Notes under the pieces: generated by a model
The model's database searches: none
The model's input: only the letters and a program-made list of their open reading frames with translations
What the model was told of the DNA's origin: nothing
In this document: in pieces, positions 24,483 to 32,880 of the stretch
Numbering within the stretch: position 1 is the first letter of the stretch
Layout: every line of letters begins with the position of its first letter
NCBI GenBank assembly: GCA_013393415.1
Contig: JABXHI010000076.1
Span: 1 to 32,948, forward strand
Reading direction: 5' to 3'
DNA: 32,948 bases
DNA from: Micrococcaceae bacterium
GTDB taxonomy: Bacteria; Actinomycetota; Actinomycetes; Actinomycetales; Micrococcaceae
Made by a program: the position numbers and the translations under genes

Positions 24483-24860
24483 ATGTCCGGGAAAAACGAA
24501 TCCGGGTCGATCGTTGCAGAATCTGCAATGATCATCGCGCTGATCACACTGTTGTGTGGCACTATTTTGCAATTAGGCGTCGTCATCCATACGAGAAACA
24601 CCATGATTGATGCGGCCTCGGCCGGTGCACGTCACGCAGCACTGGCCGATAGAACTTTGGCGGACGGTCAACAGCGCACAACAACCCTGCTCACCACAGC
24701 CGTTCCAAATGCCGAATCTGCCGAGGTAAGCATTAATAGAGCCGCTGACGGAGAACTCATTAGCGTGACTATTACCCACCGTGTTCCACTCCTGGGCTTT
24801 ATCACAGGCCCCATCCCACTATCAGCTACAGCCCAAGCGTATGACCTCACACCGCAATGA
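24483..24860 (+). CDS. TadE-like pseudopilin
   Basis: This 125-residue minor pilin-like protein has the TadE pattern: a short basic leader, a processing-like motif G-SIVAES (Glu at +5) and one membrane helix (AMIIALITLLCGTILQLGVVI). A soluble domain follows, starting HTRNTMIDAASAGARHAA. It begins 1 nt after the stop of the pilin gene with no clear ribosome-binding site, so it is probably translated by coupling. TadE proteins are needed for pilus assembly in Gram-negative Tad systems. Confidence 0.88.
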   Translation: MSGKNESGSIVAESAMIIALITLLCGTILQLGVVIHTRNTMIDAASAGARHAALADRTLADGQQRTTTLLTTAVPNAESAEVSINRAADGELISVTITHRVPLLGFITGPIPLSATAQAYDLTPQ

Positions 24861-25266
24861 CAACGGCTCTGCCACAGTAGAATTCATCGGGCTGTGTATC
24901 ATCCTGCTCATACCGGCGATCTATTTGCTCGTAACTATTTCCCAGCTCCAAGCTGCAGGCTATGCCGTGGTGGCGGCATCAGACCAAGCTGCAAAAACTA
25001 TTGCCCACACATCGGACAATGCTCAAGCCGAGGCTCGTGCGATCAACACAGTCCACCTGACTGCGGAAAATTACCAGCTCGATCCCGACACAACGCACAC
25101 AACAATTCAATGTAGCAACACATCGTGCACTACACCTGGCACTCGTATAACAGTCAACGTATCGATCGACGTTCCGCTGCCGCTTATACCAACGTTTCTT
25201 GGCACTCAAACGAGCGTCGCCACGATGGATGCCACCGGATACCACGTGATAGGAGAATTTGAATGA
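24841..25266 (+). CDS. Second TadE/TadF-like pseudopilin
   Basis: This 141-residue protein starts at ATG 24841, overlapping the previous gene by 20 nt. Its leader MTSHRNDNG is followed by SATVEF, a prepilin-like site with Glu at +5, and a helix IGLCIILLIPAIYLLVTISQL. The soluble part contains two cysteines close together (CSNTSC), which could form a disulfide outside the cell. The pattern is that of TadE/TadF minor pilins. It overlaps the next gene by 4 nt (ATGA). Confidence 0.82.
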   Translation: MTSHRNDNGSATVEFIGLCIILLIPAIYLLVTISQLQAAGYAVVAASDQAAKTIAHTSDNAQAEARAINTVHLTAENYQLDPDTTHTTIQCSNTSCTTPGTRITVNVSIDVPLPLIPTFLGTQTSVATMDATGYHVIGEFE

Positions 25267-25694
25267 TGAAACGTGTCCGGCACGACGACGGACAGACCTC
25301 AATCTTCGTCATCGGTGCCACGGTTATCGTGCTCCTCTTCGCCTTGACGATCACAGCAATTATGGCTGTGACGTTGCAACATCGAAAGTTGTTGTCTTTG
25401 GCCGATTCGGCAGCTCAAAGCGCCGCCACCTCGTTTACTATTGCCGATCCTCAGGAGTTGTCGCCGACCATCACCAACAGCACGGCCACACGCCAGGTCT
25501 CAGAACATTTGACAAATGTTGATGCTGTGCAGCGGTTTCCAAACCTCAACATCGAATCAGTACGCGTCATCGGAGATACCACGGTCGAAGTGCAACTATC
25601 TGCCACAGCCCATCCTCCCATTGTGAATTGGGTAATCCCAGCGGGGGTACAAGTGGTAGCTGAAGGCACGGCGCGTACGCGTCTCGAACAATAG
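25263..25694 (+). CDS. TadG/TadE-like protein of the tad operon
   Basis: This 143-residue protein has a short leader MMKRVRHDDGQTS, one helix (IFVIGATVIVLLFALTITAIM) and a domain beginning LQHRKLLSLADSAAQSAA. That pattern is shared with the N-terminal part of TadG-like (Rv3655c-type, TadE-like) proteins. Unlike the two preceding genes it has no Glu at +5 after the glycine. The ribosome-binding site AGGAG lies before two consecutive ATG codons (25263, 25266). It is the last gene of the tad operon; no terminator hairpin is visible before prfB. Confidence 0.75.
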   Translation: MMKRVRHDDGQTSIFVIGATVIVLLFALTITAIMAVTLQHRKLLSLADSAAQSAATSFTIADPQELSPTITNSTATRQVSEHLTNVDAVQRFPNLNIESVRVIGDTTVEVQLSATAHPPIVNWVIPAGVQVVAEGTARTRLEQ

Positions 25695-25696
25695 TT

Positions 25697-25734
25697 TATG
25701 ACCTGCACCCCATATCGCGTATCCTTGAAAGGCC
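25697..25734 (+). promoter_or_regulatory. Probable prfB promoter
   Basis: TATCCT (25720-25725) fits the TAnnnT -10 and would start transcription about three bases before ATG 25735, giving a nearly leaderless mRNA. A poor -35 (TATGAC, 25697-25702) is 17 bp upstream. GAAAGG before the ATG could serve transcripts that read through from the tad operon. Confidence 0.4.
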
Positions 25735-26841
25735 ATGGCTGATATAGACTTTTCCGCAGAAATCGCAAATCTGCGCCACACATACGAATCCATCGAAGCC
25801 GTATCTGACATTGAACAGATACGAGCGGACGTTGCTGAGCTCTCCGAAGAAGCCAGTGCGCCTAATCTCTGGGATGACCCAGCCGTGGGACAACAAGTGA
25901 CTTCGGCCCTGTCGCGGAAAGAAAATGAACTCGGGCGCCTGACCTCGTTGTACTCTCGTATTGATGATTTGGAAGTCATGGCGGAGCTCGCCCAAGAAGG
26001 CGAAGACACTGACCTCTATGCTGAGGCTGCCACGGAATTAGCCAGCATCTCAAAATCCTTGACCCAATTAGAAACCGTGACGCTACTCAGTGGTGAATAT
26101 GATGAGCGCGAGGCCGTCATTACCATTCGAGCGGGTGCTGGGGGAGTGGACGCCTCAGACTTTACTCAGATGTTACTGCGTATGTATCTGCGCTGGGCCG
26201 AGCACAATGGGTATCCTGCCAAGGTTATGGACACCTCCTATGCTGAGGAGGCTGGGCTGAAATCGGCGACTTTTGAAGTCAATGCTTCGTACGCATACGG
26301 CACGCTATCTGTTGAGGCGGGAACGCATCGACTCGTGCGCATCTCACCGTTTGATAACCAGGGCCGTCGGCATACGTCATTTGCTGCTGTAGAAGTTGTT
26401 CCTTTGATCGAGACTGATGATTCGATCGAAATTCCGGATACCGACCTGAAAATTGACGTTTTCCGTTCCTCAGGCCCGGGCGGGCAACACGTGAACACTA
26501 CTGACTCTGCGGTTCGCATGACCCACATCCCCACAGGAATTGTGGTTTCTATGCAAAACGAAAAATCACAAATTCAGAACCGCGCGGCGGCCTTACGCGT
26601 GCTGCAGTCTCGACTCTTGTTACTTCGCAAAGAAGCCGAGGATGCCAAGAAGAAGGAGCTTGCGGGCGACGTGAAGGCGTCCTGGGGCGACCAAATGCGC
26701 TCCTACGTTCTTAACCCGTATCAAATGGTCAAAGATCTCCGCACCAGCCATGAAGAGGGCAACCCGGAGAAAGTCTTTAATGGGGAAATCAACGATTTTA
26801 TCGATGCTGGTATCCGGTGGCGAGCTGAAGGCCGTCACTAA
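25735..26841 (+). CDS. prfB: Peptide chain release factor 2
   Basis: RF2 recognises UGA and UAA stops and triggers peptide release. The 368 residues are in one uninterrupted frame, with no internal UGA of the programmed +1 frameshift seen in E. coli; actinobacterial prfB usually lacks it. The stop-codon recognition motif SPF is at 204-206 and the catalytic GGQ at 249-251 ([17 protein letters not shown]). The N-terminal helical domain covers about 1-115. It lies just after the tad operon and upstream of ftsEX, with a thiolase gene inserted between. Confidence 0.97.
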   Translation: MADIDFSAEIANLRHTYESIEAVSDIEQIRADVAELSEEASAPNLWDDPAVGQQVTSALSRKENELGRLTSLYSRIDDLEVMAELAQEGEDTDLYAEAATELASISKSLTQLETVTLLSGEYDEREAVITIRAGAGGVDASDFTQMLLRMYLRWAEHNGYPAKVMDTSYAEEAGLKSATFEVNASYAYGTLSVEAGTHRLVRISPFDNQGRRHTSFAAVEVVPLIETDDSIEIPDTDLKIDVFRSSGPGGQHVNTTDSAVRMTHIPTGIVVSMQNEKSQIQNRAAALRVLQSRLLLLRKEAEDAKKKELAGDVKASWGDQMRSYVLNPYQMVKDLRTSHEEGNPEKVFNGEINDFIDAGIRWRAEGRH

Positions 26842-26855
26842 GAAAAGGTAGACAA

Positions 26856-26893
26856 AACTCAGCTGAGTTCAGTTAATGGCCTTTCACTGAAAG
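26856..26893. promoter_or_regulatory. Two palindromes upstream of thiolase
   Basis: AACTCAGCTGAGTT (26856-26869) is a perfect 14-bp palindrome and CTTTCA-C-TGAAAG (26881-26893) a 13-bp palindrome. Both lie between prfB and the thiolase -10 candidate, where a repressor or activator would bind. Neither has a T-tract, so terminators are unlikely. Confidence 0.45.
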
Positions 26894-26940
26894 TGGAAAA
26901 ATAGTCTTATACAAGTGTCCGGTTTATGGTGTTTTTGAAC

Positions 26941-26946
26941 TACAAT
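26941..26946 (+). promoter_or_regulatory. -10 element of thiolase gene
   Basis: TACAAT is a good -10 hexamer 37 nt before the TTG start at 26983. The matching -35 is poor, so the promoter may depend on a regulator. Confidence 0.4.
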
Positions 26947-26982
26947 GTGTTTGAAGCCACGCCATACAACTTAGGAGTCCCT

Positions 26983-28173
26983 TTGTCTACACCTTCGCCA
27001 CGTGATGCAGTGATTATAGGTGGATCTCGCACCCCGTTTGGGCGGCTGCTTGGTTCTCTCTCCGGGCACTCAGCTATTGATTTGGGCGCCCACGCGATCA
27101 AAGCCGCCATGCTCGATGCAAACCTATCGGCCGAGACGGTAGATACCGTCGTGATGGGCCAGGTGATCCAAGCAGGGGCAGGTCAAAATCCCGGACGTGA
27201 GGCAGCGCTTCATGCTGGTATCGGTCGCGATGTTCATGGCATCACCATCAATAAGGTGTGCCTATCGGGAGCGACCGCTGTGATAGATGCGGCACGGATG
27301 ATTGCGCTCGGCGATGCCGACGTGGTCGTCGCTGGCGGGCAGGAGTCTATGACAAACGCGCCGCACCTCATCCCGGGCTCCCGTGCCGGGCATAAATACG
27401 GTCCCGTTACCATGTTGGATGCAACTGATCATGATGCACTCAGCGACCAGGGCAGTGGGGTTTCCATGGGAGTGCTGACGGAACAGGGCAATCAAAAATT
27501 TGGTTTGAATCGTGCCAGCCAGGACGAGGTGGCTGCTTTGTCGCACCAGCGCGCCGAGGCTGGTAGGGACGTACGTGGCGAGGAAATTGCTCCGGTTGAG
27601 ATCCCACAACGCCGCGGTGAGCCAATGCTCTTTGATGCAGATGAAGGAGTGCGCTCGAACACCACGGCAGACAGCTTGGCAGACCTGCGCCCAGCTTTCG
27701 CACAAGACGGTACGGTGACGGCTGGCAACTCGTCACAACTTTCTGATGGCGCTGCGGCCCTCGTCGTCGCGTCTCGTGACTACGCTGAGCAGCGCGGGCA
27801 TACGATTCTGGCGACGGTTGCTGGTTACGGGCAGGTAGCTGGACCGCGTGATTCCCAATTGCATTCGCAACCGTCGAATGCAATTGCTGCCGCAACGAAG
27901 CGCTCAGGCTGGGAAACTGAAGACTTGGATTTCATTGAAATCAACGAGGCATTCGGGGCAGTTGTCGTGCAATCCCTCAAAGACCTCGATTACCCGCTTG
28001 AGAGAACGAATCTCTATGGTGGTGCCATCGCGCTTGGCCATCCAGTCGGTGCATCAGGAGCACGCCTCGTGCTGACCGCGTCGAAAGAACTCGCGCGTCG
28101 CGGCGGTGGAAGGGCTGCCATCGCTTTGTGTGGCGGTGGCGGCCAAGGCGAAGCTATTTTGCTTGAACTCTAG
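26983..28173 (+). CDS. Acetyl-CoA acetyltransferase (thiolase)
   Basis: This 396-residue thiolase condenses two acetyl-CoA to acetoacetyl-CoA or works in the reverse, degradative sense. The nucleophilic cysteine is in INKVCLSG, the catalytic histidine in GGAIALGHPVGASG, and the second cysteine in ALCGGGGQGEA; EINEAFGA is also present. TTG 26983 is chosen as start because TTAGGAG lies six bases upstream and the reading then begins STPSPRDAVIIGGSRTPFG, the usual thiolase N-terminus; an upstream in-frame extension to 26926 has no ribosome-binding site. The gene has its own promoter signals and a strong terminator behind it, so it is an independent unit inserted between prfB and ftsEX. Confidence 0.92.
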   Translation: MSTPSPRDAVIIGGSRTPFGRLLGSLSGHSAIDLGAHAIKAAMLDANLSAETVDTVVMGQVIQAGAGQNPGREAALHAGIGRDVHGITINKVCLSGATAVIDAARMIALGDADVVVAGGQESMTNAPHLIPGSRAGHKYGPVTMLDATDHDALSDQGSGVSMGVLTEQGNQKFGLNRASQDEVAALSHQRAEAGRDVRGEEIAPVEIPQRRGEPMLFDADEGVRSNTTADSLADLRPAFAQDGTVTAGNSSQLSDGAAALVVASRDYAEQRGHTILATVAGYGQVAGPRDSQLHSQPSNAIAAATKRSGWETEDLDFIEINEAFGAVVVQSLKDLDYPLERTNLYGGAIALGHPVGASGARLVLTASKELARRGGGRAAIALCGGGGQGEAILLEL

Positions 28174-28193
28174 AAATATTTTCAACACACCGT

Positions 28194-28264
28194 AAGCACC
28201 AGCCCCAAGATCCCACGGATGTTATCGAACCGTGATTAGTCTTGAAGGGCTGGTGCTTTTACTT
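28194..28264 (+). terminator. Long multi-stem terminator after thiolase
   Basis: AAGCACCAGCCC (28194-28205) pairs perfectly with GGGCTGGTGCTT (28247-28258). The stem continues as CAAG/CTTG (28206-28209 with 28241-28244) across a 2-nt bulge, and an inner CACGG/CCGTG pair (28214-28234) fills the loop. TTTT and TTACTT end the structure. It is larger than a normal terminator but its position and T-run fit termination. Confidence 0.75.
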
Positions 28265-28272
28265 CCCCAACA

Positions 28273-28309
28273 AGGCCGAGTACCGGTGAGCCGCGTGCCG
28301 GTTCGGCCT
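28273..28309 (+). promoter_or_regulatory. Nested hairpin against the ftsE ribosome-binding site
   Basis: AGGCCGA (28273-28279) pairs with TCGGCCT (28303-28309) and, inside it, ACCGG (28282-28286) with CCGGT (28298-28302), separated by a 2-nt bulge. The ribosome-binding site AGGAA begins right after it (28310), ten bases from ATG 28320. It could act as a leader hairpin or a protein-binding site. Confidence 0.6.
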
Positions 28310-28319
28310 AGGAAACAAC

Positions 28320-29054
28320 ATGATCCGATTCGAAGATGTCACGAAGGTTTATGACACGACCTCGCGTCCTGCCCTGGACGGTGTGACCACTGAAATAGAA
28401 CGCGGCGAGTTCGTATTCTTAGTTGGTCCGTCAGGGTCGGGGAAGTCAACATTCATTCGGCTCGTACAACGGGAGGAAAAAGCTTCCTCAGGCACCGTGT
28501 ATGTTTCCGGACGCGACGTCGCCCGACTCTCATCGTGGCGAGTGCCGCATCTACGCAGGGATCTTGGAGTCGTATTTCAGGACTTTCGACTTCTCCCGAA
28601 CAAAAATGTCTTTTCGAATGTCGCGTTTGCCATGCAGGTGCTGGGCAAACGCCGAGGACTGATCAACCAGGCAATCCCAGAGGTGCTTGAAACCGTTGGT
28701 CTCGAAGACAAAGGGCGACGCTTTCCGCACGAATTATCCGGTGGTGAGCAACAGCGTGTTGCCATCGCTCGTGCCGTCGTCAACCGGCCAGCGATCCTTC
28801 TTGCAGATGAGCCCACCGGTAACCTCGATCCGGAAACGTCCTGGGGCATCATGGAAGTGCTCGACAAAATTCATCAAAACGGTACCACAGTCGTCATGGC
28901 CACCCACGACCACGAAATAGTGAACACCATGCGTCGTCGTGTTGTAGAACTCGACCAGGGCGTGGTGAATCGTGACGAAGCTGAAGGTGGCTACCAACCC
29001 GCCGACACCACCGCTCAACTGCAATCTCGGTTGAGAAAGTCGGAGGTGAACTAG
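28320..29054 (+). CDS. ftsE: Cell division ATP-binding protein FtsE
   Basis: This is the ABC-type ATPase partner of FtsX; FtsEX controls septal peptidoglycan hydrolases. The protein has 244 residues, with Walker [10 protein letters not shown] (36-44), the Q-loop near [20 protein letters not shown], the signature LSGGEQQ (139-145), Walker B ILLADEP (159-165) and the switch histidine in MATHDHEIV. It carries a charged C-terminal extension of about 15 residues beyond the usual 229. AGGAA precedes the ATG. The stop overlaps the ftsX GTG by 1 nt, so the two are coupled. Confidence 0.97.
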   Translation: MIRFEDVTKVYDTTSRPALDGVTTEIERGEFVFLVGPSGSGKSTFIRLVQREEKASSGTVYVSGRDVARLSSWRVPHLRRDLGVVFQDFRLLPNKNVFSNVAFAMQVLGKRRGLINQAIPEVLETVGLEDKGRRFPHELSGGEQQRVAIARAVVNRPAILLADEPTGNLDPETSWGIMEVLDKIHQNGTTVVMATHDHEIVNTMRRRVVELDQGVVNRDEAEGGYQPADTTAQLQSRLRKSEVN

Positions 29055-29968
29055 TGCGATTCGCGTTTATTGTTTCGGAAACGCTTTCTGGTATTCGCCG
29101 AAACCTCTCAATGGTCATCTCAGTTGTTTTGGTGACCTTCATTTCACTCACGTTCGTTGGATCCGCTGGATTATTGCAAATGCAGATCAACCAGATGAAG
29201 GGTTACTGGTACGACCGCGTCGAAGTCGCCATCTTCCTCTGTAACGACACCTCCACCGCGGCTAGCTGTGCTGGCGGGGCCGTCACCGACAGTCAGCGCG
29301 ACGCCATCGAAGCGCAACTTGAGTCCCAACAAGCCACCGCATACGTCGAAAGCTACGAGTATGAGTCCCAGGATCAGGCACTGGAACTGTTCCAAGAACA
29401 GTACTCAAATCTCGACATGGCTGACAGCGTGACAGCGGACCAACTGCCAGAATCCTTCCGAGTTTCACTGGTCAATCCAGAGCAATACGAAGTGGTCAAC
29501 GAGATGTTTTCGGGCATGGCTGGTGTCGAGGTTGTTTCGGACCAACGGGAATTACTGGAATCACTATTCTCTTTGATGAATATTGCTTCGGTCATAGCTA
29601 TTGCACTTGCTGTGATCATGTTGATCACAGCCATCTTGCTGATAGCTACGACCATTCGTCTCTCCGCCTTCTCGCGACGGCGGGAAACGGGGATTATGCG
29701 CCTTGTCGGTGCATCTAAAACCATGATCCAGCTGCCATTCTTAGCAGAAGGTGTTGTCGCGGCCATGTTGGGTGCGGCTTTGGCCTCGATAGCCACCTGG
29801 GCGATCGCAAAATTCTTTATCGCCGATTGGTTGGCTAGTGAATACCCACAAACTGGCTTCATCTCATCAGCCGAAGCCCTATGGCTTGTGCCCCTGTTAT
29901 TCGTTATCGCTCTCATACTCGCCGCAGTGTCTTCGATGCTGACGCTGAGGCGCTACCTCAAAGTGTAA
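29054..29968 (+). CDS. ftsX: Cell division permease-like protein FtsX
   Basis: This 304-residue protein has the FtsX layout: a first membrane helix at about 19-41, an extracellular domain of about 130 residues that would contact the hydrolase, and three C-terminal helices (ASVIAIALAVIMLITAILLIA; VVAAMLGAALASIATWAIA; ALWLVPLLFVIALILAAV). The segment RRRETGIMRLVGASKTMIQLPFLAEG is typical. Two cysteines in FLCNDTSTAASCAGG may form an extracellular disulfide. GTG start with GGAGGT upstream, in an operon with ftsE and probably the M23 gene after 82 nt. Confidence 0.95.
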   Translation: MRFAFIVSETLSGIRRNLSMVISVVLVTFISLTFVGSAGLLQMQINQMKGYWYDRVEVAIFLCNDTSTAASCAGGAVTDSQRDAIEAQLESQQATAYVESYEYESQDQALELFQEQYSNLDMADSVTADQLPESFRVSLVNPEQYEVVNEMFSGMAGVEVVSDQRELLESLFSLMNIASVIAIALAVIMLITAILLIATTIRLSAFSRRRETGIMRLVGASKTMIQLPFLAEGVVAAMLGAALASIATWAIAKFFIADWLASEYPQTGFISSAEALWLVPLLFVIALILAAVSSMLTLRRYLKV

Positions 29969-30050
29969 ATATTCCGAAGATGCTAACTACCGAGCCACAT
30001 TCGAACTTCAAACTGAAGATACTTTGCACGTGTCTGAAGGAGACATGAAC

Positions 30051-31607
30051 ATGATTCAACGACGGTTCTCAAATGCTTTTGCGGCCGCAGGCATCATTGC
30101 CGTCCTTGGTGTCACTTCCGTAGTACCCGCCTTTGGGCAGGACCGAGTCGACCGGCTTGAACGTGAGCTTGATGATTCCAGGGATGAACGCGATCGATTA
30201 GACGATTCGCTGTCGAACTTGAACGACGAGAAGGAAAATCTGGATTCTGATCGCGGTGATCTCAATGCATCACTTGAAGGTCTCGACGAGGACATAGCAA
30301 ACAAGGTCACCGAACTCCAAGACTTGCAGGACGAATTGCCAGGCGCCCAGCAAGCCGTCGAAGATGCTGAGGCCCGCGTTTCAGCGGCTCAACAAGAGGT
30401 GAACTCACTCAACAATCGAGTGGCTGAAGCAGAAGGTCGGTTATCTGATATTCAGCAAGAAATCGAAGCGTCTCAGCAAGAACTGAACCTAGCCCAAGAT
30501 GAAGTTGGGCAGATTGCGGCCGATGCATATAAATCTGGTGGCGTAAATGACTTGTCGTTCTTACTCGGTGTCTCAGACTCATCACTTCCCGAAGCAATGG
30601 GGATGGCTCAGCAAGCGCTGCGTATCCAAGATAGTCAGATCGCCGATGTCTCACAGGAAAATGCCCAAGATGTCAATGCTGAAGCACGATTGGAAGCCGT
30701 TGAGGCAGAGATTCGCGAATTGAAATCTCAGGCTGAAGACGCGCTGGCTGCCGAGAAAAGCGCTCGTGAAGAAGCCAATACTGCCAAAGAGGAACTCGAC
30801 GGCATGATTGACACGAATGAACGTCTGACAGAAGAGCTCGAAGCAGAACGTCCACGTATCGAGTCGGCAATCGAAGAGAACCGGTCGGCGGCAAGTGATG
30901 TCAATGAGCAGATTTTGGAACAGCAGGAAAAAGTAAACTCCCAGTCGTCGGAAATCTCAGACCTTCAATCCGAATATGACGAGGCGGTCGCTGAAGCGCA
31001 AGCCAAACGCAAAGCAGCTGCAGAGGCGGAGCGAAAAGCGCGTGAGGCAGAGCAGCGTGCTGCAGAACAGCGGGCAACACAAGAGCAAAAAGAGTCTGCC
31101 GCCCAAGCCCGTGATGACGCAGATGAAGCTGATCAAGAGTATCAAGCAGCTGAGGAAAAGGTCACCGAGCAGGCGGCCGATACCGGCAGCGCATGGGGTC
31201 TGATTGTGCCAATCAATACCTACCAGACCTCCGGATTTGGCTGGCGTCCAACGCCCGCTGGCAGCTACGATTACGGTGGTCGCGGCGGGTACGTACACAC
31301 CGGTATTGACTACGGTGGAGGATGCGGCATCCCAATTAAGGCAGCACGGTCCGGCACTGTTATCAATGCAGACTGGGCGGTCTCGACAGCTGGTAATCGT
31401 GTCGTGATTGACCACGGCACTGTCAACGGTGACCTGTTAGCTACCAAGTATCACCACATGACCCGTTACGTCGTCAGCCCAGGACAATCCGTTTCCCAAG
31501 GTGAAGTCATCGGCTACACCGGGACCACTGGTAACTCCACCGGTTGCCACCTACACTTTGAAACACTCCGCAACGGTTCAGCGGTCAACCCCGCTGGTCT
31601 GCTCTAA
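30051..31607 (+). CDS. Secreted coiled-coil M23 (LytM) peptidoglycan hydrolase
   Basis: This 518-residue protein has a signal peptide (about 1-30, ending near VPAFG), a very long Glu/Gln/Ala-rich coiled coil (about 31-385) and a C-terminal LytM/M23 domain (about 395-518). The metal and catalytic residues are intact: HTGID (H416, D420), H468/H469 and CHLHFE (H500, H502). It should therefore be an active zinc endopeptidase of peptidoglycan cross-links, unlike EnvC, which lacks the ligands and only activates amidases. It directly follows ftsEX, so FtsX probably holds and activates it through the coiled coil, as for PcsB, CwlO or RipC. The second ATG (30051) is chosen: AAGGAG lies eight bases away, while ATG 30045 is too close. 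Confidence 0.92.
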   Translation: MIQRRFSNAFAAAGIIAVLGVTSVVPAFGQDRVDRLERELDDSRDERDRLDDSLSNLNDEKENLDSDRGDLNASLEGLDEDIANKVTELQDLQDELPGAQQAVEDAEARVSAAQQEVNSLNNRVAEAEGRLSDIQQEIEASQQELNLAQDEVGQIAADAYKSGGVNDLSFLLGVSDSSLPEAMGMAQQALRIQDSQIADVSQENAQDVNAEARLEAVEAEIRELKSQAEDALAAEKSAREEANTAKEELDGMIDTNERLTEELEAERPRIESAIEENRSAASDVNEQILEQQEKVNSQSSEISDLQSEYDEAVAEAQAKRKAAAEAERKAREAEQRAAEQRATQEQKESAAQARDDADEADQEYQAAEEKVTEQAADTGSAWGLIVPINTYQTSGFGWRPTPAGSYDYGGRGGYVHTGIDYGGGCGIPIKAARSGTVINADWAVSTAGNRVVIDHGTVNGDLLATKYHHMTRYVVSPGQSVSQGEVIGYTGTTGNSTGCHLHFETLRNGSAVNPAGLL

Positions 31608-31622
31608 ATGTCAACCACCATT

Positions 31623-31655
31623 ACGCCCTCATTCGGTCACACCGGCTGAGGGCGT
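31623..31655 (+). terminator. Hairpin after the M23 gene
   Basis: ACGCCCTCA (31623-31631) pairs with TGAGGGCGT (31647-31655), with an inner CGGT/ACCG pair (31634-31644). No long T-run follows, so termination is probable but not certain. It separates the division cluster from the smpB promoter. Confidence 0.6.
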
Positions 31656-31672
31656 TGCGTTGACAGGGCATG

Positions 31673-31678
31673 TATAAT
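31673..31678 (+). promoter_or_regulatory. -10 element of smpB
   Basis: TATAAT (31673-31678) is a perfect -10, about 39 nt before the smpB start, preceded directly by TG. The nearby TTGACA (31660-31665) is only 7 bp away, too close to be its -35. Confidence 0.5.
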
Positions 31679-31716
31679 TGCAGGTTGGACAAAATTGCTG
31701 TGCGGAAGGAGTGAGA

Positions 31717-32226
31717 ATGTCCAAGAAATCTGGTCGCAGTAAACCTGCCCGTTCAGATCGACAAGTTATCGCTACCAACCGCAAGGCACGCCACAACTAC
31801 ACCATTAAAGATACCTTCGAAGCTGGGATCGCATTGATGGGGACCGAAGTGAAGTCACTGCGCGATGGTCATGCCTCGATTGTGGATGGTTTCGCGATGT
31901 TCACAAACAATGAGCTGTGGTTAGAAAACGTCTACATTCCCGAATATGGTTATGGGACGTGGACGAACCACTTTGCGCGTCGACGTCGAAAGTTATTGTT
32001 GCATCGTAGCGAGCTCAACAAGCTGCAACGTGAAGTCGACGCAGCCGGTACTACGATCGTGCCTCTATCCATGTATTTCAGGGACGGTAAAGCCAAAGTA
32101 GAGATCGCCCTGGCTGAAGGTAAGCGTGACTTTGATAAGCGTCACGCGCTGCGTGAGGCACAAGATAAACTTGAAGCCCAGCGCGCCATGCGCGAAGCAA
32201 ATCGTCGCGGCAAATCGATTCTGTAA
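31717..32226 (+). CDS. smpB: tmRNA-binding protein SmpB
   Basis: SmpB carries tmRNA into stalled ribosomes for trans-translation. The 169-residue protein has the conserved core ATNRKARHNYTIKDTFEAGIALMGTEVKSLR and a basic tail KRDFDKRHALREAQDKLEA...RRGKSIL. That tail enters the mRNA channel of the ribosome. GGAAGGAG precedes ATG 31717 by six to nine bases, so the frame extension to 31678 is not used. It is followed after 113 nt by ssrA, its RNA partner. Confidence 0.97.
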   Translation: MSKKSGRSKPARSDRQVIATNRKARHNYTIKDTFEAGIALMGTEVKSLRDGHASIVDGFAMFTNNELWLENVYIPEYGYGTWTNHFARRRRKLLLHRSELNKLQREVDAAGTTIVPLSMYFRDGKAKVEIALAEGKRDFDKRHALREAQDKLEAQRAMREANRRGKSIL

Positions 32227-32266
32227 GGCCTTTACTCGTTCAGGAATAAAGACGAAGCGATTTGGG

Positions 32267-32295
32267 TTGTACATAGTACGCTTCTGCATTAGAGT
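32267..32295 (+). promoter_or_regulatory. Promoter of ssrA
   Basis: TTGTAC (32267-32272), a 17-bp spacer and TAGAGT (32290-32295) form a good housekeeping-type promoter. Transcription would begin near 32302, giving a short 5' extension before the mature end at 32340, which RNase P would remove. Confidence 0.6.
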
Positions 32296-32339
32296 GGAAC
32301 GTCCTGGCAACGCCGGGTGCTGTTATAAAAACAGAATAT

Positions 32340-32705
32340 GGGGATGATCGGTTTCGACGATGTGAGTTGACGTAAGGTCAGCGTGCCGAGGACGCAAAGT
32401 CACCTCGTAAACGCCCTTTGCAACCAATTAAGTGCCGATTCTAAACGCACTGACTTCGCTCTCGCTGCCTAAGTAGCGAACGAGTCCGTCAGCCCAGGGA
32501 TTGCTATCGTCCTGGTGCCTGGCGTCGCTTAGATAGCCACTGTCTGCCACCCCTGTCGGGGGAAGTGGCAGAGACCTAAAGCCGACTAGACCGAACAGTT
32601 GCTAGTTTGCGAGTCAACTGTGGTCGATAAAACTCCGAGCAGACTGCGCACGGAGAAGCCTAACGGATGCCACATCGGACCGGGGTTCAATTCCCCGCAT
32701 CTCCA
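32340..32705 (+). ncRNA. ssrA: Transfer-messenger RNA (tmRNA)
   Basis: tmRNA rescues stalled ribosomes and adds a degradation tag. The 5' end GGGGATG (32340-32346) pairs with CATCTCC (32698-32704) to form the acceptor stem, followed by discriminator A 32705. The T-arm GGGGTTCAATTCCCC is at about 32682-32696. The resume codon and tag read GCC GAT TCT AAA ... GCC TAA (32434-32472), giving ADSKRTDFALAA and a stop. The sequence after the discriminator is CAA, not CCA, so CCA must be added by nucleotidyltransferase. A strong terminator follows. The order smpB-ssrA is typical. Confidence 0.96.
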
Positions 32706-32714
32706 CAACAATGG

Positions 32715-32744
32715 CCCGGATTCCGCAAGGAATCCGGGTTTTTT
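32715..32744 (+). terminator. Intrinsic terminator of ssrA
   Basis: CCCGGATTCC (32715-32724) and GGAATCCGGG (32729-32738) form a 10-bp perfect stem with a GCAA tetraloop, followed by TTTTTT (32739-32744). Confidence 0.95.
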
Positions 32745-32880
32745 GTTTAATGTTGTCCAGTTGCCAGCTCTGCTTACGCCAGTCTAGGAAATGGCTCGGT
32801 TGAGAAGATGACTTCCATGGGTGTTCTGAGCGTGTATTTAGTAACAGCTGTCTGGGCTTCGGGAAACAGCGGTCTGACGA

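Noticed and set aside
25735..26841. Programmed +1 frameshift in prfB
   Set aside because: The frame is continuous from ATG to stop with no in-frame UGA near codon 26.
31660..31678. TTGACA plus TATAAT as a complete smpB promoter
   Set aside because: Only 7 bp separate the two hexamers, too short for one RNA polymerase site; only the -10 was kept.
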